A stretch of DNA of 49,223 bases from a bacterium (lineage in GTDB: Bacteria > Patescibacteriota > WWE3 > 2-01-FULL-39-13 > JAACPI01): assembly GCA_009995545.1 (NCBI GenBank), contig JAACPI010000001.1:66475-115697 (forward strand), read 5' to 3'. Each line of letters begins with the position of its first letter. Position 1 is the first letter of the stretch. Positions 27,229 through 36,480 of this stretch are shown piece by piece. The notes beneath the pieces were generated by a model. The model was not told where the DNA came from, did no database searches, and saw only the letters and a program-made list of their open reading frames with translations. The translations under genes were made by a program, and so were the position numbers.

Positions 27229-28260
27229 GTGATGAAACAATTAAATCTAGCTGAAAATTCTAGTTCTCTTATAGCCGGTGGGGAAGTGTTAAAAGTTGAA
27301 GATGTCCTAAGAAAACCCGATGAAGATTTTTATAACACGTATATTTGGAAAAGTAACGAAAAACTTTTTGGTCCTACTAATCTTTTATTGTCAGAAGTAA
27401 CTGCTTTTGATTATACAGTTATACCCCCCGATATTAGTGGGTTTGGGGGACTATTTACAGCTTGGCTTGAAGCGATAAAAAGATTTAATCTTGCCGCCCC
27501 GGGATATTTTCCTTCTGAGAATGATAACTTAGAATTTGCCTCTTTTGTTGACGGTACCGACTTTTTTAAGTATAACCCCTTTTCTATTGGTACTTTCACA
27601 GTAGATGCGGCACGATCTATAGAGTTATCTCGGACTGGTGATGTGTCTACTGGAGAATTTTTACAGCAGGATAGTACTCCCGACTTATATATAAATGGTT
27701 TGGGTTTAAGGCCAGTTTTTATAGATATGGACCCCGGATTAAATAGGCCCTTGCCCCATATTCCAAGCAGTGTCTTAGATACATATTTTAGTTTGGGTTG
27801 GGCATCTACCTCGTTTATGAGTTTGTTAAAAAATTACACTAGAGATACATCCATTGCTATAGATGCCGGCATTAATAGGAATAGAAGAACGACTGATACC
27901 GCGGAACAAGTTTTGCAATTTGTAAAAAACGGCCATATATCTACCTTAGAAGATGGTGATTACTGGGGCTGTGAAAATTTTTTACCGGGGTGGTTTGATT
28001 CTATAGAAAGGGGTGGGTATGAAGCTTACTGGGAAGATCGTTTTAAATACGATCCCTATGGTTTGACCTTACACAGATCTTCTTCTCCGTACAGAAACGA
28101 TCTACTAGTTTTTCAAACTAGTGCTGGTCAACGGGTTTTACAAGAAATTGCCAATGCGGTGGAAAGAGGACTTAGGTTAGTCGGTTTTTCTGAAACACTG
28201 TGTTCGTTTACCTGCAATCCGGATATTAAAAATGCTTATTTAGATTCAGGCGAGCTTTAA
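27229..28260 (+). CDS. Hypothetical protein, second of a paralogous pair
   Basis: The 343-residue soluble protein aligns along its length with the 26154 gene at the blocks PPDIS, GLxLRPVxI, YW, KYDPY and RGLRLxG. It starts 19 bases after the first gene's stop, so the pair is an operon born by tandem duplication. No catalytic triad, P-loop or metal motif stands out. Its position beside regulator 2 makes control by that regulator plausible but unproven. A hairpin terminator follows. Confidence 0.65.
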   Translation: MMKQLNLAENSSSLIAGGEVLKVEDVLRKPDEDFYNTYIWKSNEKLFGPTNLLLSEVTAFDYTVIPPDISGFGGLFTAWLEAIKRFNLAAPGYFPSENDNLEFASFVDGTDFFKYNPFSIGTFTVDAARSIELSRTGDVSTGEFLQQDSTPDLYINGLGLRPVFIDMDPGLNRPLPHIPSSVLDTYFSLGWASTSFMSLLKNYTRDTSIAIDAGINRNRRTTDTAEQVLQFVKNGHISTLEDGDYWGCENFLPGWFDSIERGGYEAYWEDRFKYDPYGLTLHRSSSPYRNDLLVFQTSAGQRVLQEIANAVERGLRLVGFSETLCSFTCNPDIKNAYLDSGEL

Positions 28261-28281
28261 TAGTTTTTAGGTTAAAAACTA
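28261..28281. terminator. Bidirectional hairpin terminator
   Basis: TAGTTTTTA (28261-28269) and TAAAAACTA (28273-28281) form a 9-bp stem with a 3-nt loop between two convergent genes. A/T runs occur on both strands. Confidence 0.6.
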
Positions 28282-29397
28282 AGCACCAATTTTAAACTCA
28301 ATTAAGTCTCCGTCCTTAACTATGTATTCTTTTCCCTCTAGCCTTAGTTTGCCTTTTTCTTTTGCTTTTAACTTTCCACCTAAGGTTACATAGTCATTAA
28401 ATGACATAACTTCTGCTTTAATAAAGTTTTTCATAAAATCAGTATGAATAGCCCCACTTGCTTCAACAGCATTAAAGCCTTTTTTAATTTCCCATGCTCT
28501 TACTTCCATAACACCTGCTGTAAAAAAGCTTATTAAACCTAGTTTTTCAAAACAAGCGCTGGTTATTTTATCTAACCCCGCCTCTTTAATATCTAGATCC
28601 AGCATGTACTGTTTTTGATCTTCTTCGTCTAATGAAGAAAGCTCCGCTTCTAGCTTTGCGCTTATGTAAACAGTTTGTCTACCTTTGTAATTTTCGTTTT
28701 TTTCTTGTTTTAACCTTGAGTCATTTTCGGCTACATTAAAAACATAAACCATTTGTTTATCTGTAAGCAAAAACAAGGGTTTAATAAACTCTAAATATTG
28801 TTCTTTACCCACCGAACTGTCCGTAGCTAATGGATTTAAATCTATAGCCAAATTACCGTCATTTAAGTGCTTTAAATAAACATTTAACAAATTTATTTCT
28901 TCTTTAGCAGTTTGGTCTCTACCAAAGCTTTTTATGCGTTTTTCAATACTTTCAATATCTTTAATTATTAACTCGCTGTTTATCACTTCTGTATCGTCGT
29001 CGGGGTTTTTGCTGTGTTCTCTGATTATATCTGGGTCATTAAAGTCTCGAACAACCTGTAAAACCATGTCTACCTCTCTAATATTCGCTAAAAACTTGTT
29101 TCCAAGTCCTTCGCCTTTGCTTGCCCCTTCTACTAAACCTGCAATATCTACAAATTCTATGTTGGCATAAACTAGGGGAGTATCCTCTATTTTTTTACCA
29201 ATTTTGGCAAGTTCTGAGTCAAATAAAACTTTTCTAACTTCACTTAGTCGTTTATCTACTACATCTACAATACCTACATTAGGCTCTATTGTAGCAAATG
29301 GGTAATTTGCACTTAGTGCCTGTTGTCTTTTTAACACTGCATTAAATAAAGTAGATTTTCCTACGTTTGGTAAACCAACAATTCCAACTTTTAGCAT
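28279..29397 (-). CDS. ychF: Ribosome-binding ATPase YchF (OLA1 family)
   Basis: An Obg-related P-loop NTPase that associates with ribosomes and prefers ATP. The 372 residues have GLPNVGKST (about 8-16), the switch region PFATIEPNVG, VDIAGLVEGASKGEGLG, and FNVAEND in place of the G4 NKxD, which explains the ATP preference in this family. A C-terminal TGS domain ends in VKDGDLIEFKIGA. TATACT (29404-29409, minus strand) lies 6 nt before the ATG. Identification is secure. Confidence 0.96.
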   Translation of the reverse strand: MLKVGIVGLPNVGKSTLFNAVLKRQQALSANYPFATIEPNVGIVDVVDKRLSEVRKVLFDSELAKIGKKIEDTPLVYANIEFVDIAGLVEGASKGEGLGNKFLANIREVDMVLQVVRDFNDPDIIREHSKNPDDDTEVINSELIIKDIESIEKRIKSFGRDQTAKEEINLLNVYLKHLNDGNLAIDLNPLATDSSVGKEQYLEFIKPLFLLTDKQMVYVFNVAENDSRLKQEKNENYKGRQTVYISAKLEAELSSLDEEDQKQYMLDLDIKEAGLDKITSACFEKLGLISFFTAGVMEVRAWEIKKGFNAVEASGAIHTDFMKNFIKAEVMSFNDYVTLGGKLKAKEKGKLRLEGKEYIVKDGDLIEFKIGA

Positions 29398-29542
29398 GGG
29401 GATAGTATAAGACAGGATTTAGGATTTAGAAACTGGGATCTAGGTGGTAATAAATAGAATATAAGTTGTATTTACTTAGATTCTTGCCAAAAGCTTTATT
29501 ACTGCTAAAATACTACCTGTTCTAATAAATTCCATTGCTTGT

Positions 29543-29592
29543 TATACTTTTAACAGGTAGCCAACCCAAATAGGGTTTGCATTTAAATAAAT
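29543..29592 (+). promoter_or_regulatory. rpsF promoter and short leader hairpin
   Basis: TATACT near 29543 is followed by a leader of about 40 nt with a small hairpin (CAACCC, loop AAATA, GGGTTTG). Position fits a possible S6 or S6:S18 autogenous site, but the known CCG-bulge motif is not clearly present. Confidence 0.3.
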
Positions 29593-29880
29593 ATGAATGA
29601 CTACGAAATAATGATAATAGCGAAGGCTTCTTTAAAAGAAGTTGGTGCAAAAACAGAATTTAAAAAAGTTACCGACCTGCTAAACAAACATAAAGCCAAA
29701 GACATTAAAGAAGACTACTGGGGTAAAAGAGAGTTTGCTTACCCCATAGATGGAATGTTAGAGGGTTTTTACACTGTAATAAACTTTTCAATAGATCCTA
29801 AAGAAATTAATGATATTAAAAATCAGTTAAATATTGAGGAGGGCGTAGTAAGGTATTTATTAACCAGACCCGAAAAGTAA
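29593..29880 (+). CDS. rpsF: 30S ribosomal protein bS6
   Basis: The 95 residues match bS6: N-terminal NDYEIMIIAKA, then KEDYWGKREFAYPIDG (the conserved WGKRxLAYPI region) and a final VVRYLLTRPEK. S6 binds 16S rRNA together with S18. It heads the standard rpsF-ssb-rpsR order, although a 150-base gap with its own inverted repeat (ATAGTGAT, ATCACTAT) separates it from ssb. No Shine-Dalgarno sequence is seen. Confidence 0.95.
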   Translation: MNDYEIMIIAKASLKEVGAKTEFKKVTDLLNKHKAKDIKEDYWGKREFAYPIDGMLEGFYTVINFSIDPKEINDIKNQLNIEEGVVRYLLTRPEK

Positions 29881-30029
29881 AGGTTAGGGTCCAGTCGACA
29901 CTAGGTCGAATAGAACATTAAGCTTTTAAATCTTTATAGACTCGTATTTACATAACAATACAGGTCTATAGTGATTTATTTTTAACTAAGTTATATCACT
30001 ATATAGTAAAAATTTAACTACTAAGAATT

Positions 30030-30542
30030 ATGGCTGTACGATCCCTAAACTCAGCACAAGTAATAGGAAACATTACTGCTGATCCTCAAATAAGAAGTAC
30101 TAACAATGGAACCGCTGTAGCAACTTTTGCTGTCGCAACTAACCGAGAGTACACAACCTCTGAAGGAGATTATCAAGAGGCTGCAGACTTTCACAATGTT
30201 GTTGCTTTTGGTAAATTAGCCGAAATATGTCAAAATCTTTTACAAAAAGGTTCTATGGTTTACATAAAAGGTAGATTACAAACTAGAACTTGGGATGACG
30301 ATTCTGGTAAAAAGAATTACAGAACCGAAATAGTAGCAGAAGACATGATTTTACTAGCCAGGGGTAAACCTATGGCAGAAGGAGCTTCTCAAGGTTCTGG
30401 AAGTCGTTCTGACTCGAGTTCATCTACTAATGTAGGTGGAGGAATAACCGTTACTGATGATATTCCAGACGAAGATAGTGCTCCAAAAAAGAAAGACGTT
30501 AAGAAAGAAGAGCAAGTTGACGCAGAGGATATCCCCTTTTAA
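30030..30542 (+). CDS. ssb: Single-stranded DNA-binding protein
   Basis: The 170-residue SSB has an N-terminal OB fold (NSAQVIGNITADPQIRST, TFAVATNREY, GKLAEICQNLLQKGSMVYI, GRLQTRTW), a flexible Gly/Ser-rich linker and the acidic C-terminal tip EDIPF that recruits partner proteins. It sits between rpsF and rpsR as in most bacteria. The start is the ATG at 30030. Confidence 0.96.
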   Translation: MAVRSLNSAQVIGNITADPQIRSTNNGTAVATFAVATNREYTTSEGDYQEAADFHNVVAFGKLAEICQNLLQKGSMVYIKGRLQTRTWDDDSGKKNYRTEIVAEDMILLARGKPMAEGASQGSGSRSDSSSSTNVGGGITVTDDIPDEDSAPKKKDVKKEEQVDAEDIPF

Positions 30543-30547
30543 TTAAT

Positions 30548-30793
30548 ATGGAACAAAAAAAACAATACAATAAAAAACCAAATAATAATCGTCCTAAATT
30601 TGACAGAGGCAGTGTTACTTCTGAGCAGATAGATTACAAAGATCATAAGCTTTTAAGAAATTTCTTTGGTAGTAGAAATCAGATAGTACCCAGAAGATAC
30701 TCTAAGTTAACCTCCAAGCTGCAAAGAAAGCTTGCAAATGAAGTTAAAAAAGCTAGAACCATGGGATTGTTAAAATATACTGAGAGACACTAG
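30548..30793 (+). CDS. rpsR: 30S ribosomal protein bS18
   Basis: The 81 residues contain the conserved S18 core: IDYKDHKLLRNFFGSRNQIV, PRRYSKLTSKLQRKLANEVKKAR and MGLLKYTERH at the end. The N-terminus is Asn/Lys-rich and probably disordered. It starts 5 bases after the ssb stop, so it is translated from the same mRNA. Confidence 0.95.
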   Translation: MEQKKQYNKKPNNNRPKFDRGSVTSEQIDYKDHKLLRNFFGSRNQIVPRRYSKLTSKLQRKLANEVKKARTMGLLKYTERH

Positions 30794-30869
30794 TATAACT
30801 AAAAATTACTAGTGGGGTATTGAAAACTGCTTAGTTTTTAGTGTTCTCCTGTTATATCGGTTAAGGGTA

Positions 30870-30893
30870 TTTCCGCCTTCATTTAGGGCGGCA
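30870..30893 (+). terminator. Hairpin between rpsR and frr
   Basis: CCGCC and GGCGG with an approximately 8-nt loop, downstream of rpsR and upstream of the frr promoter. No T-run follows, so termination is uncertain. Confidence 0.35.
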
Positions 30894-30990
30894 AGTGTTA
30901 AATAACCTATCACCAATTGTTTTTCTATTCTCTTCGATCACCCGTACTTTTCTACTTTATAACTTTCAACTTTTCCCCTATACTAAAATT

Positions 30991-31545
30991 ATGAAAATTG
31001 AAGAATATAATAATAAACTTACTCAGACTTTTAATCACTTTAAAGAGGAGTTGTCTCAAATTAGAACGGGCAGTGCTAATAACTCGTTGGTAGAAAATAT
31101 AATGGTTACTGCTTATGAAGGGTCTCCTCCAATGCGAGTTTTAGAGCTAGCAACTATCAACGTTGTTGACCCTTACTTACTTGCTGTTTCTCCTTACGAC
31201 AAAAGCATTACAGAAAAAATTAGTAAGGCTATTAAAGAATCTAGTGCGGGTTTAAACCCTTCTGTAGATGGTTCTATTATTAAGGTTCCTGTTCCTCAGT
31301 TAAATGCTGAGCAAAGACAAAAATTTGTTAAATTTGCAAAGGACAAACTAGAAGAAGCTAGAATTGCAGTTCGAAATATTAGGCAGGATGCTATAAAGTC
31401 GGTAGAAGAGAGAGAAGAAAACGGTGTTACAAGTGAAGATGAAATGAAAAGAGAAAAAACTCAAATAGAAGAGGGTGTAAAGAATATTAATAAACAATTG
31501 GAGGATTTATTTGATAGTAAAGAAAAAGAACTTACTACTTTATAA
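30991..31545 (+). CDS. frr: Ribosome recycling factor
   Basis: RRF splits post-termination ribosomes with EF-G. The 184 residues show HFKEELSQIRTGSANNSLVE, the hinge and domain II (VTAYEGSPPMRV), and KVPVPQLNAEQRQKFVKFAKDKLEEARIAVRNIRQDA split by short segments, then a C-terminal helix. I use the ATG at 30991, 6 nt after TATACT (30979-30984). A TTG 96 bases upstream would add an unrelated hydrophobic stretch. Confidence 0.96.
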   Translation: MKIEEYNNKLTQTFNHFKEELSQIRTGSANNSLVENIMVTAYEGSPPMRVLELATINVVDPYLLAVSPYDKSITEKISKAIKESSAGLNPSVDGSIIKVPVPQLNAEQRQKFVKFAKDKLEEARIAVRNIRQDAIKSVEEREENGVTSEDEMKREKTQIEEGVKNINKQLEDLFDSKEKELTTL

Positions 31546-31666
31546 CTTTCCGTATACAATAAACTCAATGTTCAAAGAAATTCCAATAATAAACTTTAAC
31601 TAATATTATAAAAGTTATTTATTTGGATATAATTTTGTTCTTAACTGCTAATTTTAAATATTTATT

Positions 31667-32854
31667 TTGACTATAATAATATTCTTTTTAATACTTTCTG
31701 GATTAATTTTAATACATGAATTCGGGCATTTTTTTGTTGCAAAAAAAAGTGGAGTGAAAGTACATGAGTTTGGATTAGGCCTGCCTCCTAAAATCTTTGG
31801 AAAAAAATATGGGGACACTGAGTATACATTAAATTGGCTTCCTATAGGTGGTTTTGTACGCATAGAAGGTGAAGATCCTAGTGAAAAAGTAGTTGATCCT
31901 AAGCATAGTTTTCAAAACAAATCCCCTAAGACACGTTTATTTATTTTGCTAGCCGGAATTTTAATGAATACTTTTTTGGCCGTCTTTCTATTTTTTACTT
32001 ATTTTTTAGCTAACAACTTCACCTCTAGTCCTATTGTTAAAATTACAGACTTTAATTTTGTAGGAGCAAAAGTTTTAAATGTAGAAACTGTTGTGTCCCA
32101 AGTTAAAAACGATGCCTTAAAAGATAAAATCGAGCCCGGAGATGTTGTTTACAATGTTTTAGACGGCGATAGATCTTTAACCGGTTTAAAACTATCTGAT
32201 TTAAATAAACAGCCTAAAAATGTAATTGCGCAGAACTTGTCTGGTATTAGACTTACGGACTTTCAAGACTTTGTAGATAAGTCAGAGGGGGAGTTAACTG
32301 TAAATTTATACAATGTTCAAACAGGTAAGTTCAAGGATATTGTAACTACACCAACTTATAACGAAGAAGTAGGTAGAAAGCTTTTAGGAGTTTATTTGGG
32401 AAGTTTAGTGTATTTAGATTATAACCAAAACATTTTTACTAAGGCATCTTCGGGTTTTTTACAAAGCTACAATGTTATGGGTTACTCATTAAAAGCTTTT
32501 TCTGAAATAATTTCTTATTCGTTTAAGACCCGTGACGCTTCTGTAGTAAGTAGTGGGGTTAGTGGACCTGTGGGTATCTTTTCTATTATCCAGTCTGTTC
32601 TTAAAAGTGGCTCTATAAGTGTAGTCTGGACTTTGATTGATTTAACAGCGGTATTAAGTTTATCTTTGGCTTTTATGAATCTACTTCCTATACCTGCATT
32701 AGATGGAGGTAGAGCGGTATTTGTATTAGTAGAATCAATAACTAAAAAGCCTGTAAACCCTGTTATAGAAGGCCAGATTCATAAATTTGGCATGGTGTTT
32801 TTACTACTATTACTTGCTTTAATAACACTAAAAGATGTAATAAATTTATTTTAA
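31667..32854 (+). CDS. rseP: Site-2 (M50) intramembrane metalloprotease, RseP-like
   Basis: It cleaves transmembrane segments of regulators or signal peptides within the membrane. The first helix carries HEFGH (His17, Glu18, His21). The third zinc ligand is in NLLPIPALDGGR (Asp near 346). A PDZ-like region (about residues 130-230) lies between membrane helices, and the C-terminus ends in hydrophobic helices. The start appears to be TTG at 31667, because the next upstream in-frame codon groups reach TAA and the family begins immediately before the HExxH helix. The length of 395 residues is typical. Confidence 0.9.
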   Translation: MTIIIFFLILSGLILIHEFGHFFVAKKSGVKVHEFGLGLPPKIFGKKYGDTEYTLNWLPIGGFVRIEGEDPSEKVVDPKHSFQNKSPKTRLFILLAGILMNTFLAVFLFFTYFLANNFTSSPIVKITDFNFVGAKVLNVETVVSQVKNDALKDKIEPGDVVYNVLDGDRSLTGLKLSDLNKQPKNVIAQNLSGIRLTDFQDFVDKSEGELTVNLYNVQTGKFKDIVTTPTYNEEVGRKLLGVYLGSLVYLDYNQNIFTKASSGFLQSYNVMGYSLKAFSEIISYSFKTRDASVVSSGVSGPVGIFSIIQSVLKSGSISVVWTLIDLTAVLSLSLAFMNLLPIPALDGGRAVFVLVESITKKPVNPVIEGQIHKFGMVFLLLLLALITLKDVINLF

Positions 32855-32858
32855 TTCT

Positions 32859-32990
32859 ATGAACTTAGGAAAAATAGTAGAAAATGTTGCAAAAGGCTCT
32901 ATCTCTTTGCTGATAAAATTATTTACTCAAGGATTTCACATAATTAAAATGAATAGATTTTACTCGAAGAATCGTAAAGGGGTAGAATAA
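32859..32990 (+). CDS. Small ORF, 43 residues, amphipathic
   Basis: An ATG four bases after the rseP stop opens a 43-codon frame ending TAA at 32990. The peptide is basic with a hydrophobic middle (SISLLIKLFTQGFHIIK) and a tail RFYSKNRKGVE, like a small membrane-associated protein. It lies tightly between rseP and the 33004 gene, and gaps this long are rare in this operon. It could be a chance frame. Confidence 0.4.
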   Translation: MNLGKIVENVAKGSISLLIKLFTQGFHIIKMNRFYSKNRKGVE

Positions 32991-33003
32991 TTTCCAATTA
33001 ATT

Positions 33004-34125
33004 ATGCATATTGCCTTGTCCATATCGCCTCATAAGGTCACAGGACTAGCTGTTGATTCCACAAAACATTTAACTAAATCGTTTAACTTTTCTCTCCCTT
33101 TTTTTGAATTTAGAAATCTATCAAAGTCATATTGGGATGAGGTAATAGAAAGAGTTTTAGATATTTGCAAGGTGTCAAAAACGGAGGCAAAATTTATTAT
33201 AACCGCCGAGGAATCTACCTATCTATCGAAATCCGAATTAAGCCTTTTTAGTTCTACATTTGAGATTTTACCAAATATAAACCAGTCTATAATATACCTT
33301 GGTGACTACAAGGGTTACGCAAATAAAAATGAACTGCCCTTAATTTTTGACCCCCAGGATTTTTATAAATGGTTTCCTCAGGCGGAGAATATAAGCGAAA
33401 TAGAAAATACCTTTTATAACAGGCAGGCGTACGGCATTTTAAACAGAAAAGACACTTGGGTTTCTGATTTTGAACAAGCTTTATTTAGAGAAAAACTATC
33501 GTTTGTTCTCCAAAACACCTCTGTTGATTACTTAAGATCTACCCAGGATATTATCTTAACTGGCGAGGGGCTTATTGAGGTTACCGATCAAAAAAAGTTA
33601 ATTTTAAGTTTTTTAGACGGTTTGAATACCTTTGGTTTTTGGAGGCTATATGCCGATTTTGAAAATATTCTACTTAATACTCAGTTAATAAAACATTTAG
33701 ATGAGGAACTTGGTAAAAAAATTGAGGATAAAATTTTGTTTGAAGACTTATCTGGGTGTTTAGTTATTCCTGAATCCTGTAATATGGAGTTGGTATTTTC
33801 CGATGATTCTAAAATTGAGCTAAAACTTATTGAAAATAGTGTTAGCGTTGTCCCTCTAAATAAGGGAGATACAGTAAATGTTTATCAAAAGCTGTCTGGA
33901 AAAGAAGTAATTATCGAAGCTACTGGGGGCAAGTATGGATTAATAGTTGATAATAGAAAAAGACCTTTGCTTAGTAATCTTAGTAACAAAGAGAGGTTAG
34001 AATTAATTTTAAGATGGGAAAAAGAGATGAACTCTAAAGTGGATTTATCCAGCTTACCTAAAACAACTTCTTATTTAAAGAAATCAAAACCTTCAAAGCA
34101 AGTTAATAAAAAAAATGAAGCTTAA
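33004..34125 (+). CDS. Hypothetical protein, possible actin-like (ASKHA/MutL-like) fold
   Basis: The 373-residue soluble protein has a beta-rich start (HIALSISPHKVTGLAVDS) that resembles the first strands of actin-fold proteins, a mid-protein ILTGEGLIEVTDQKK, and a Lys-rich tail. The pattern reminds me of glutamate-mutase-locus MutL-like proteins found in CPR and Chloroflexi, but I cannot confirm nucleotide-binding loops. It overlaps the next gene by 11 bases, which implies coupled translation and joint function with it. Confidence 0.5.
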   Translation: MHIALSISPHKVTGLAVDSTKHLTKSFNFSLPFFEFRNLSKSYWDEVIERVLDICKVSKTEAKFIITAEESTYLSKSELSLFSSTFEILPNINQSIIYLGDYKGYANKNELPLIFDPQDFYKWFPQAENISEIENTFYNRQAYGILNRKDTWVSDFEQALFREKLSFVLQNTSVDYLRSTQDIILTGEGLIEVTDQKKLILSFLDGLNTFGFWRLYADFENILLNTQLIKHLDEELGKKIEDKILFEDLSGCLVIPESCNMELVFSDDSKIELKLIENSVSVVPLNKGDTVNVYQKLSGKEVIIEATGGKYGLIVDNRKRPLLSNLSNKERLELILRWEKEMNSKVDLSSLPKTTSYLKKSKPSKQVNKKNEA

Positions 34126-35107
34126 GATTATTAAAAAGTATTTAAATCTTTCTGAAACTTTTATTGAACGTAGAATGCCTTCTGAGGGTAAGATAAGTGT
34201 AAAAATAGGGGATAATGTAAATTCTTACGATCAGATTGGTGAGGCCACTTATTCCACTGAGGTTGAAAAAATACCCTACATAGGTTCAGTTGAGGTAAAA
34301 GAAGGAGATCGGGTTTACCCAAGTGATATTTTAGCCAAACAGAAAAAATACGTTGTTAAAAAATTAGAATATCGTACCAAAATTTCAGGTTTAGTTACCG
34401 AAATAGATAAAAAACTTTGTACTATCGAGGTAAAATCCCTGCCTAAAAAATTCGATTTAATCTCGGGAGTCACAGGCGAGGTAGTTGATGTTATTAATAA
34501 TACTAGTGTATTAATTAAGTCACCCTCCTCAGTAGTTAGGGGTGTTGCAGGTGGCGGAGAAGAGGTAGCAGGTGAGATTACTGTTTTAAAAGATTCTGAC
34601 CTTATAGATGAGAGGCTTATTAACGAAGGGGTAGCTGGTAAAATAGTTTTTGCTAATCGTATTACTGTCTCTGCAATTAAAAAGGCTAAAACCTTAGGTT
34701 GTGTAGGTTTCGTAATAGCTAGTTGTGACTACATAATGTACACAAATAGCTTAAAGGAGAATGTGTCTTTAATAGTAACTGAGGGATTTGGCAATTTAAA
34801 ATTTAACAGTTATTTACTGCAGCTTTTAGATCAGTTAACTTCTAAATTTGCTATACTAAGAACTTACGAAAAGTCATTAGTTTTACCTGTGGATAAAGTA
34901 AGTGGTAAGTTTTACTTTCCTGCAAACAGGGTCGAGGAATTCGAAGCAGAAGCCAAAATAGGGGATAGGGTTTATGTGCTAAACAGAGAACTGTTTGGTG
35001 CTGTAGGAAAAATAACAAAAATTATTGAATACGAAGAAAAAGTTGAAATTGAAGTTTTGGGTACTAAAAAAGATCTCTCTAAGGATTTAGTGGCTTTGGT
35101 GGGGTAA
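34115..35107 (+). CDS. Hypothetical protein with barrel-sandwich and KOW-like segments
   Basis: The 330-residue beta-rich protein is of unknown function. The N-terminal part has repeated hairpins with GD turns (KISVKIGDNVNSYDQIGEA, SVEVKEGDRVYPSDILA), like lipoyl/barrel-sandwich domains, but no lipoylated Lys signature (xDKA) is seen. A middle alpha/beta portion includes GCVGFVIASCDY. The C-terminal AKIGDRVYVLNRELFGAVGKI resembles a KOW motif. The 11-base overlap with the upstream gene indicates a pair. Confidence 0.55.
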   Translation: MKLKIIKKYLNLSETFIERRMPSEGKISVKIGDNVNSYDQIGEATYSTEVEKIPYIGSVEVKEGDRVYPSDILAKQKKYVVKKLEYRTKISGLVTEIDKKLCTIEVKSLPKKFDLISGVTGEVVDVINNTSVLIKSPSSVVRGVAGGGEEVAGEITVLKDSDLIDERLINEGVAGKIVFANRITVSAIKKAKTLGCVGFVIASCDYIMYTNSLKENVSLIVTEGFGNLKFNSYLLQLLDQLTSKFAILRTYEKSLVLPVDKVSGKFYFPANRVEEFEAEAKIGDRVYVLNRELFGAVGKITKIIEYEEKVEIEVLGTKKDLSKDLVALVG

Positions 35108-35224
35108 CAGTCGGTGCTTTATGTTGACCTCAAATAATCTTTTTATAGTAGAATTGTAGATCTTTACCCCCTTAATATAAACTTTACTTTTGATAATTAT
35201 ATCGTGCTATAATTCTTCAGTTCT

Positions 35225-36430
35225 ATGAAAAAAGCCAACCTTCTATTTTTAAATATACTTTTAATAATCGGTTCTGTTTTAGGCGGTTATTACTTTGGTC
35301 ATAAAGGGTATTTAATAGACATTAAAAAATCCCCAGTATCTATTAGTATCGAAAATAAAACTCCCAACCTCGATGTAAATGCTGATTTTAGTCAATTTTG
35401 GCAAGTTTGGGATGAGGTTAATCAAAGACACATTAGTAAACCTTTAAACAGCCAAGATTTAGTACAAGGAGCTATAAAGGGTATGGTTAAGGCTATTGGA
35501 GACCCTTATACTATGTATTTAGAGCCTAGAGATAATAGCTCTAACGACCAAATGCTAAGAGGGGAGTACGAAGGTATTGGTGCCGAGTTAACTATGAAAG
35601 ACGAAATAGTTACTGTTGTTTCGCCTTTTGACTCTTCCCCTGCAAAAGATGCAGGTATTAGGCCTGGTGATAAAATTCTTTCTGTTGATGGAAAAACTAC
35701 CGTTGGCGAAGAGCTTTATGATGTGGTGCAAAGAATTAAAGGGCCCGCTGACTCAAAAGTTCTTTTAACCATAGCAAGAGAGTCTAAAGATGCTCCTTTT
35801 GATGTAGAGATAACTCGAGGAAACATATCTTTAGATACAGTAACTTTTAAAATTAAAGATGACAATACTGCTTATATGAGAATCAGCAGATTTGGAGAAA
35901 AAACTAATGAAGAATGGGACAAGGCCGTACGAGAGATAATTATAAATAACCCGAACGTTAGCTCTATCGTTTTAGATTTAAGAGGTAATCCAGGGGGGTA
36001 CTTAAATAGTGCTGTCCACGTTGCCAGTGAATTTATACCTAATGGGGTTGTAGTAAGAGAAGAGTTTTACGACGGCAAAAAAAACCAGCTTAACGTGGAC
36101 CATAAGGGCCAATTTATTAATAAAAAATTGGTGGTTTTGATTGATGGCGGAAGCGCGAGTGCCAGCGAAATTATGGCAGGTGCACTAAAAGAAAGAGTTA
36201 AAGCTATTTTAGTAGGTACAAAATCTTTTGGAAAAGGTACCGTACAAGAACCTATCGATTATCCAAATGGTTCTGGCCTAAATTTAACAATTGCAAAGTG
36301 GCTAACACCCGAAGGTTTTTGGGTACATGGAGTTGGGATTGAGCCAGATACTTTAGTTGAACTTACAGACGAACAACTAGCTAATCAAGACGACAAGCAA
36401 CTAGAAAAGGCAATGGAGTTAGTGAAATAG
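35225..36430 (+). CDS. ctpA: C-terminal processing peptidase (S41 family)
   Basis: A secreted or membrane-anchored Ser/Lys protease that trims the C-termini of envelope proteins. An N-terminal membrane anchor (about residues 5-25) is followed by a PDZ domain (GIGAELTM...AGIRPGDKILSVDG, about 117-160) and the catalytic core: SSIVLDLRGNPGGYL, GGSASASEIMAGAL (catalytic Ser near 310-312) and TKSFGKGTVQE (Lys near 337). The length of 401 fits. TATAAT ends 11 nt before the ATG. Confidence 0.93.
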   Translation: MKKANLLFLNILLIIGSVLGGYYFGHKGYLIDIKKSPVSISIENKTPNLDVNADFSQFWQVWDEVNQRHISKPLNSQDLVQGAIKGMVKAIGDPYTMYLEPRDNSSNDQMLRGEYEGIGAELTMKDEIVTVVSPFDSSPAKDAGIRPGDKILSVDGKTTVGEELYDVVQRIKGPADSKVLLTIARESKDAPFDVEITRGNISLDTVTFKIKDDNTAYMRISRFGEKTNEEWDKAVREIIINNPNVSSIVLDLRGNPGGYLNSAVHVASEFIPNGVVVREEFYDGKKNQLNVDHKGQFINKKLVVLIDGGSASASEIMAGALKERVKAILVGTKSFGKGTVQEPIDYPNGSGLNLTIAKWLTPEGFWVHGVGIEPDTLVELTDEQLANQDDKQLEKAMELVK

Positions 36431-36480
36431 TTATACATTCTTTTACAGCTTTATGATGTGGGTAATGTGACGTGTTTTTA

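Noticed and set aside
30895-30990. N-terminal extension of frr from a TTG
   Set aside because: The extension is not RRF-like and would start upstream of the TATACT box that lies 6 nt before the ATG at 30991.
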